The notes beneath the pieces were generated by a model that was not told the DNA's origin, did not search any database, and was given only the letters and a program-made list of their open reading frames with translations. DNA of 34,574 bases from contig JALOTP010000021.1 in assembly GCA_025457865.1 (NCBI GenBank), positions 1 through 34,574 of the forward strand. The letters are read 5' to 3'. Positions 31,446 to 34,574 of the stretch are shown here, piece by piece. Position 1 is the stretch's first letter, and each line of letters begins with the position of its first letter. Source of the DNA: Thermoplasmatota archaeon. Its GTDB lineage: Archaea; Thermoplasmatota; Penumbrarchaeia; Penumbrarchaeales; Penumbrarchaeaceae. A program made the position numbers and the translations under genes.

Positions 31446-31629
31446 TCTATCTCACCTCTAATTATTCAGAGACTAAGCCCTCGGTCCGGTCTTTCGGATA
31501 AAGGATCAGAACTATGGTCCTTGTGTATGCATCTTCGTGGCTTGCCAACTTATTCATGAACCGTTCTATGGATTTCAGTATAGAAAATGGTTCTAGAAAA
31601 TATCCTGAAAGGTCTGAAAAGGTCCCGGT

Positions 31630-33129
31630 TCATTCCACTATATGCCGGCCTTTATCAGTGAGGAGATAGGTCTTCTCTTTGCCTTTTAAGACCTCTGTGA
31701 GGAATTCGAACTCAAGGAGCTGTCTAACCCTCTTCCTTGATGTGGGGCGGCTGAGCTCGAGCTCTTCCTCTATGGATGAGAGCGATGCGTCCAGGTGCAT
31801 GGAGGTCCTCTTTTGGACGACTTTCAAGACCTTGTAGAGTTCCTCGGATATATTTGACCTGAAATAGGGCTCCATCTCATCGCATTCGTTCATGAGGAGG
31901 GCCCTTTCTTTGTCCGATAGTGTTGCAGGGTCCACGCTCAGGATGGCAATGGACCCCTTGAGCATTGTAGATTCACTGAGGGTCTGGACAAAGTGCAGGA
32001 CCTCATCGAAGCCGCTCCTAGAGATGAGATAGTCCATTCTTTCCAGCAGCAGGACCTCCTTGGATGGAAGGCCTTTGATCAATGGGCCAAGCACCTTGGG
32101 GTCGGGGGGAATGGAACCCCCAACGTCTGTTCCAGATACCCAGTGGAAGCTATAGGTCCCATCGACCATCCTTCTGAACTCGGATACTTCCCTTCTAGAG
32201 AGGACGGTTCCGTGATAACCTATGCCTAAAAGGTCCTTGAAGGCCTGCAGGTACGTTGAGGGTGCCTTCTCCAGGACCAGATAGACCTTCCCCTCCTCAA
32301 TGCGGTAGTTCAGGGTCCTCCTCATCAGTTCTAGATGTGTCGTCCTCTCCTTGGTCATGTCCTCGAAGGTCACGAGCATCGTTCTCTTCCCGGTCCCGGC
32401 ACCTATCAGCTCTATGAAGGAAGAGCGTACATAGATCGTAATACCGTCCTTCCTTAGCAACGATGCCTCCACACTATCGAAGCATATAGGTCCCCCATCC
32501 TTCCGTAGTAACAACCCTTCAAATTTCTGATGGTCGCCCGGATGGACGAACCTGTCAAGGCAAGACCCTATGATATCTTCCCTGGTAAGGTCGAGCATGG
32601 AGCAGAACTTCAGATTGGCAGATATCACCTTGATGTCGGAATTCGGTCCGGACATATCGTCCATATCGATCTGGATTACGCCTCCGGAGAAGGATTCCAG
32701 AAGGTCCCCGTAGTTCCCTTCTGCATCCGCTGCCCTGTCCCTAAGTTCCTTCTCAAGCGAAAGGATCCTCTCACCGACACGGACCCTGGCCCTAAGCTCC
32801 TCAGCATCGAAGGGTTTTGTGAGATAATCATCGAACCCGGAAGAGAACCCCTTGAGCATATCCTCCTTCCTTCCCTTGGAGGTCACCATTATGAGATAAT
32901 CGGTCCGAAGGGAGGGGTCCTTCCTGACGGTCTCGCAGAGCTCGGTCCCTGTCAATCCCGGCATCTCCCAGTCCACCAGGGCCAGCCCCGGAGAGCTCCA
33001 CCTTCTCATCATCTCAAGGGCCAGTGAACCGTCAGGGGCGCTCTCGGTCCCATATCCCCAATCTTCCAGCAGGGCGACCAGCTTCTTCCTGGTCACCGGG
33101 TCATCCTCGGCTATAAGGACCTTCATCAT
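31630..33129 (-). CDS. Response regulator: REC, PAS, DUF835, winged helix
   Basis: A 499-residue protein. The receiver (1-125) has E8/D9/D10, D53 (ALVDWEMP), T83 and K105 (LTKPF), all intact. A PAS domain fills about 140-270 and ends TMLVTFEDMTKE. The DUF835 domain (about 278-415) begins NYRIEEGKVYLVLE and includes GTVLSRREVSEFR and VLLLERMDYLIS; it is an archaeal domain related to P-loop-like signalling domains and of unclear role. A C-terminal winged helix (about 425-499) has SSIEEELELSRPTSRKRVRQ and the wing EKTYLLTDKGRHI, which should bind DNA. This makes it the only evident transcriptional output among the receivers in the cluster. A TATA-like element at 33155-33165 predicts initiation near 33134, a leaderless start. 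Confidence 0.88.
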   Translation of the reverse strand: MMKVLIAEDDPVTRKKLVALLEDWGYGTESAPDGSLALEMMRRWSSPGLALVDWEMPGLTGTELCETVRKDPSLRTDYLIMVTSKGRKEDMLKGFSSGFDDYLTKPFDAEELRARVRVGERILSLEKELRDRAADAEGNYGDLLESFSGGVIQIDMDDMSGPNSDIKVISANLKFCSMLDLTREDIIGSCLDRFVHPGDHQKFEGLLLRKDGGPICFDSVEASLLRKDGITIYVRSSFIELIGAGTGKRTMLVTFEDMTKERTTHLELMRRTLNYRIEEGKVYLVLEKAPSTYLQAFKDLLGIGYHGTVLSRREVSEFRRMVDGTYSFHWVSGTDVGGSIPPDPKVLGPLIKGLPSKEVLLLERMDYLISRSGFDEVLHFVQTLSESTMLKGSIAILSVDPATLSDKERALLMNECDEMEPYFRSNISEELYKVLKVVQKRTSMHLDASLSSIEEELELSRPTSRKRVRQLLEFEFLTEVLKGKEKTYLLTDKGRHIVE

Positions 33130-33154
33130 AACGTTTTATGAAATCATCGTTCAT

Positions 33155-33165
33155 CTAATAATACT
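33155..33165 (-). promoter_or_regulatory. TATA-like element of the DUF835 response regulator gene
   Basis: The minus strand reads AGTATTATTAG, about 30 bases upstream of the ATG at 33129. Confidence 0.5.
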
Positions 33166-33234
33166 TGCCATTGCCGAAGGTTGTCTATCATGATGAAAGG
33201 GTCAAGCTCATAACCATTAATACAAAGCAGGTCA

Positions 33235-33245
33235 TTATATATAAG
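33235..33245 (+). promoter_or_regulatory. TATA-like element near the GAF-PAS sensor gene
   Basis: TTATATATAAG lies too close to the ATG at 33252 to drive a transcript containing it, since initiation would fall near 33265. A weaker element, CCATTAATAC (33214-33223), would start near 33245 and fits. The true start of this gene is therefore open. Confidence 0.35.
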
Positions 33246-33251
33246 GGTCAG

Positions 33252-34574
33252 ATGAAAGAAGGCAAGGTCACCTATCCAAAGGAACTTACCTTGGACGAAC
33301 TTCTCGTTAGCTACGACCAGTTCCTTAAGGGATCTTTGAACAGAGGGTCCATTGAGACCATTCGGGCCTTACTTGACACCCTTGAGCATATGATGGATGG
33401 TAGTTACGCCTGCTGCCATATTGTGGGCGGGGACAATACCCCATATATCTCGGATATTTATTCATCAAGGGCCGAGCGGGCAGTGGGTTCGGTCGTTCTG
33501 CAAACGAATGGAGGTGTTCCGGTGAGGGAGGACCATTGGATGGAATGCGTCGGTCCGAAAGAACCGGTCTTCCATGAGGGCAGGTCCATCATAACATGCA
33601 AACGCAAGGGCAGCGAATACAAGTTCGATATAGATGGTATCCTGTCCGTTCCCATCGTCAGGTCTGAGAAGGTGGAGGTCGTCATAAGCATAGCCAATGT
33701 AAGGCATCCGGGTCAGAAAGGTATCGAGAGGTTGGTCCTTGCGGCCAATATAGGCTGGTCGATCTGCGAGGTGAAGAGGTTCGATGAGGCTCTTCGCGAT
33801 AGTGAGGCGAGATTGAAACAGGCCCAGAGGATGGGAAGGATGGGCAACTGGGTATGGGACCTTGAAGGCAACTCTCTCCATTGGTCCGATGAGCTCTATG
33901 AATTATACGGGGTCGATCCAAGAACCTTCCAACTGACCTACGATAACATCTTATCCAGGATCCATCCGGAGGACAGGGAAAGGAACGCTCGAACGGTTGA
34001 CATGATACTGGAAGATAGGATAGGTACCTCGTTCGATTTCAGGATTGTCCGGTCCGATTCGACCATAAGGTCCATCCATCAGGTTATAGAGGTCGAGACC
34101 GACCATGAAGGCAGCATCAAGAGATTGATAGGGACGATGCTGGACGTAACAGAGCTCGATGAGCTAAGAAGTGCCATCGAAGAGAGCAGGGACCAGTTGA
34201 AAGTGATGTTCGACCAGACCCCCATCATGATGTGCCTGCTTGACGGCGACAGGAGGATAACGTTCTGCAATAAGGCATTCGAGGAGGCATCAGGGTGGCC
34301 GAACACAGAGTTCGGGTCACTCTTCGCCTGCGGGGCTCTGGGCTGCATCAACTCCTTGGACGATATAAGAGGATGCGGTTTTGGTCCAAAGTGCCGTTCC
34401 TGCAACCTCTTTAATGCGATAGAGGAGACCTGGAGGACCGGAAGCAACCACAATGATGTGGAGTATTCCACCATACTTTCCAGGGACGGTAAGATGAGAG
34501 AGCTCGTCCTGCTTGGTTCGACTACGAAGGTGAGGATCGGGAGTAAGGACATGATACTCCTCAGCCTTCAGGAT
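33252..34574 (+). CDS. GAF-PAS-PAS sensor protein, C-terminus cut by window edge
   Basis: The frame stays open for 441 codons from the ATG at 33252 to the edge. Residues about 30-178 look like a GAF-type domain (ACCHIVGG, GILSVPIVRSEKVEVVISIANV). A PAS_3-like domain follows at about 194-302 (GNWVWDLEGN, IHPEDRERN, IGTMLDVTEL). A second PAS at about 312-441 carries five cysteines, C360, C365, C375, C381 and C384 (GCGFGPKCRSC), a pattern that could bind a metal, cluster or heme. The missing part is likely a histidine kinase, as is usual for such proteins, but this cannot be seen. It diverges from the DUF835 response regulator gene, a common arrangement for a kinase and its regulator. Confidence 0.82.
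   Translation, partial: MKEGKVTYPKELTLDELLVSYDQFLKGSLNRGSIETIRALLDTLEHMMDGSYACCHIVGGDNTPYISDIYSSRAERAVGSVVLQTNGGVPVREDHWMECVGPKEPVFHEGRSIITCKRKGSEYKFDIDGILSVPIVRSEKVEVVISIANVRHPGQKGIERLVLAANIGWSICEVKRFDEALRDSEARLKQAQRMGRMGNWVWDLEGNSLHWSDELYELYGVDPRTFQLTYDNILSRIHPEDRERNARTVDMILEDRIGTSFDFRIVRSDSTIRSIHQVIEVETDHEGSIKRLIGTMLDVTELDELRSAIEESRDQLKVMFDQTPIMMCLLDGDRRITFCNKAFEEASGWPNTEFGSLFACGALGCINSLDDIRGCGFGPKCRSCNLFNAIEETWRTGSNHNDVEYSTILSRDGKMRELVLLGSTTKVRIGSKDMILLSLQD

Noticed and set aside
31462..31557. Small minus-strand frame of 31 codons (MNKLASHEDAY...) upstream of the glycoside hydrolase
   Set aside because: There is no Shine-Dalgarno motif, no well-placed promoter and no recognisable protein; it overlaps the likely promoter of the hydrolase.
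31574..31606. Direct repeat TAGAAAAT (two copies) after the DUF835 regulator gene
   Set aside because: Two 8-base AT-rich copies in a short intergenic stretch are easily explained by chance, and no element boundary is visible.
1..34574. CRISPR arrays, insertion sequences, tRNA and rRNA genes
   Set aside because: I looked for regularly spaced direct repeats, terminal inverted repeats with transposase frames, and tRNA T-loop sequences (GGTTCRANNCC) and saw none. The CARF gene alone is not evidence of a CRISPR locus.

Overview
The window looks archaeal, probably euryarchaeal and possibly in or near the Thermoplasmatota. The reasons are TATA boxes about 25 bases upstream of start codons with many leaderless or very short leaders, an archaeal type IV pilin, a DUF835 response regulator, a tandem Lrp regulator, a HFX_2341/DUF6293-like CARF-wHTH protein, archaeal-type glutamine synthetase and GTP-dependent PEPCK, and arginine encoded mainly by AGG. 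The lineage call is inference. I saw no tRNA, rRNA, CRISPR array, transposase or phage gene. Most genes lie on the minus strand.

Region 1 (1-10.1 kb) is envelope and scaffold. A partial type IV pilin precedes a membrane protein with a large outer part and a cytoplasmic J-domain. A divergent two-gene operon encodes zinc-ribbon coiled-coil proteins. A membrane-anchored 14-repeat FG-GAP protein follows, facing the coiled-coil operon.

Region 2 (9.9-15.0 kb) is nucleic-acid and regulatory. A full-length XPD-like protein has lost every helicase motif I could align but keeps four cysteines like those of the XPD iron-sulfur cluster. It is translationally coupled (ATGA) to a WalJ/YycJ-like metallo-beta-lactamase hydrolase. 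Divergent from them is the CARF-wHTH regulator, whose 3' end overlaps a convergent tandem Lrp protein by 44 bases. A RelE-type toxin-antitoxin pair comes next.

Region 3 (15.1-19.8 kb) is metabolism and translation: glutamine synthetase, a radical-SAM tRNA methylthiotransferase and PEPCK. The glnA and pckG promoters each carry an inverted repeat between the TATA box and the expected transcription start.

Region 4 (19.8-23.6 kb) has a two-TM surface protein with a strongly basic then acidic cytoplasmic tail, and a TPR protein.

Region 5 (23.7-34.6 kb) is a dense signalling cluster. It holds a hybrid histidine kinase (pseudo-receiver, three PAS, kinase core, two receivers), an Hpt protein 13 bases downstream of it, a single-domain receiver, a PAS-only protein coupled by ATGA to an exported glycoside hydrolase, a REC-PAS-DUF835-wHTH response regulator, and a divergent GAF-PAS-PAS sensor cut by the window edge. 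Together these supply every part of a multi-step phosphorelay with a DNA-binding output, possibly sensing or controlling the cell surface.
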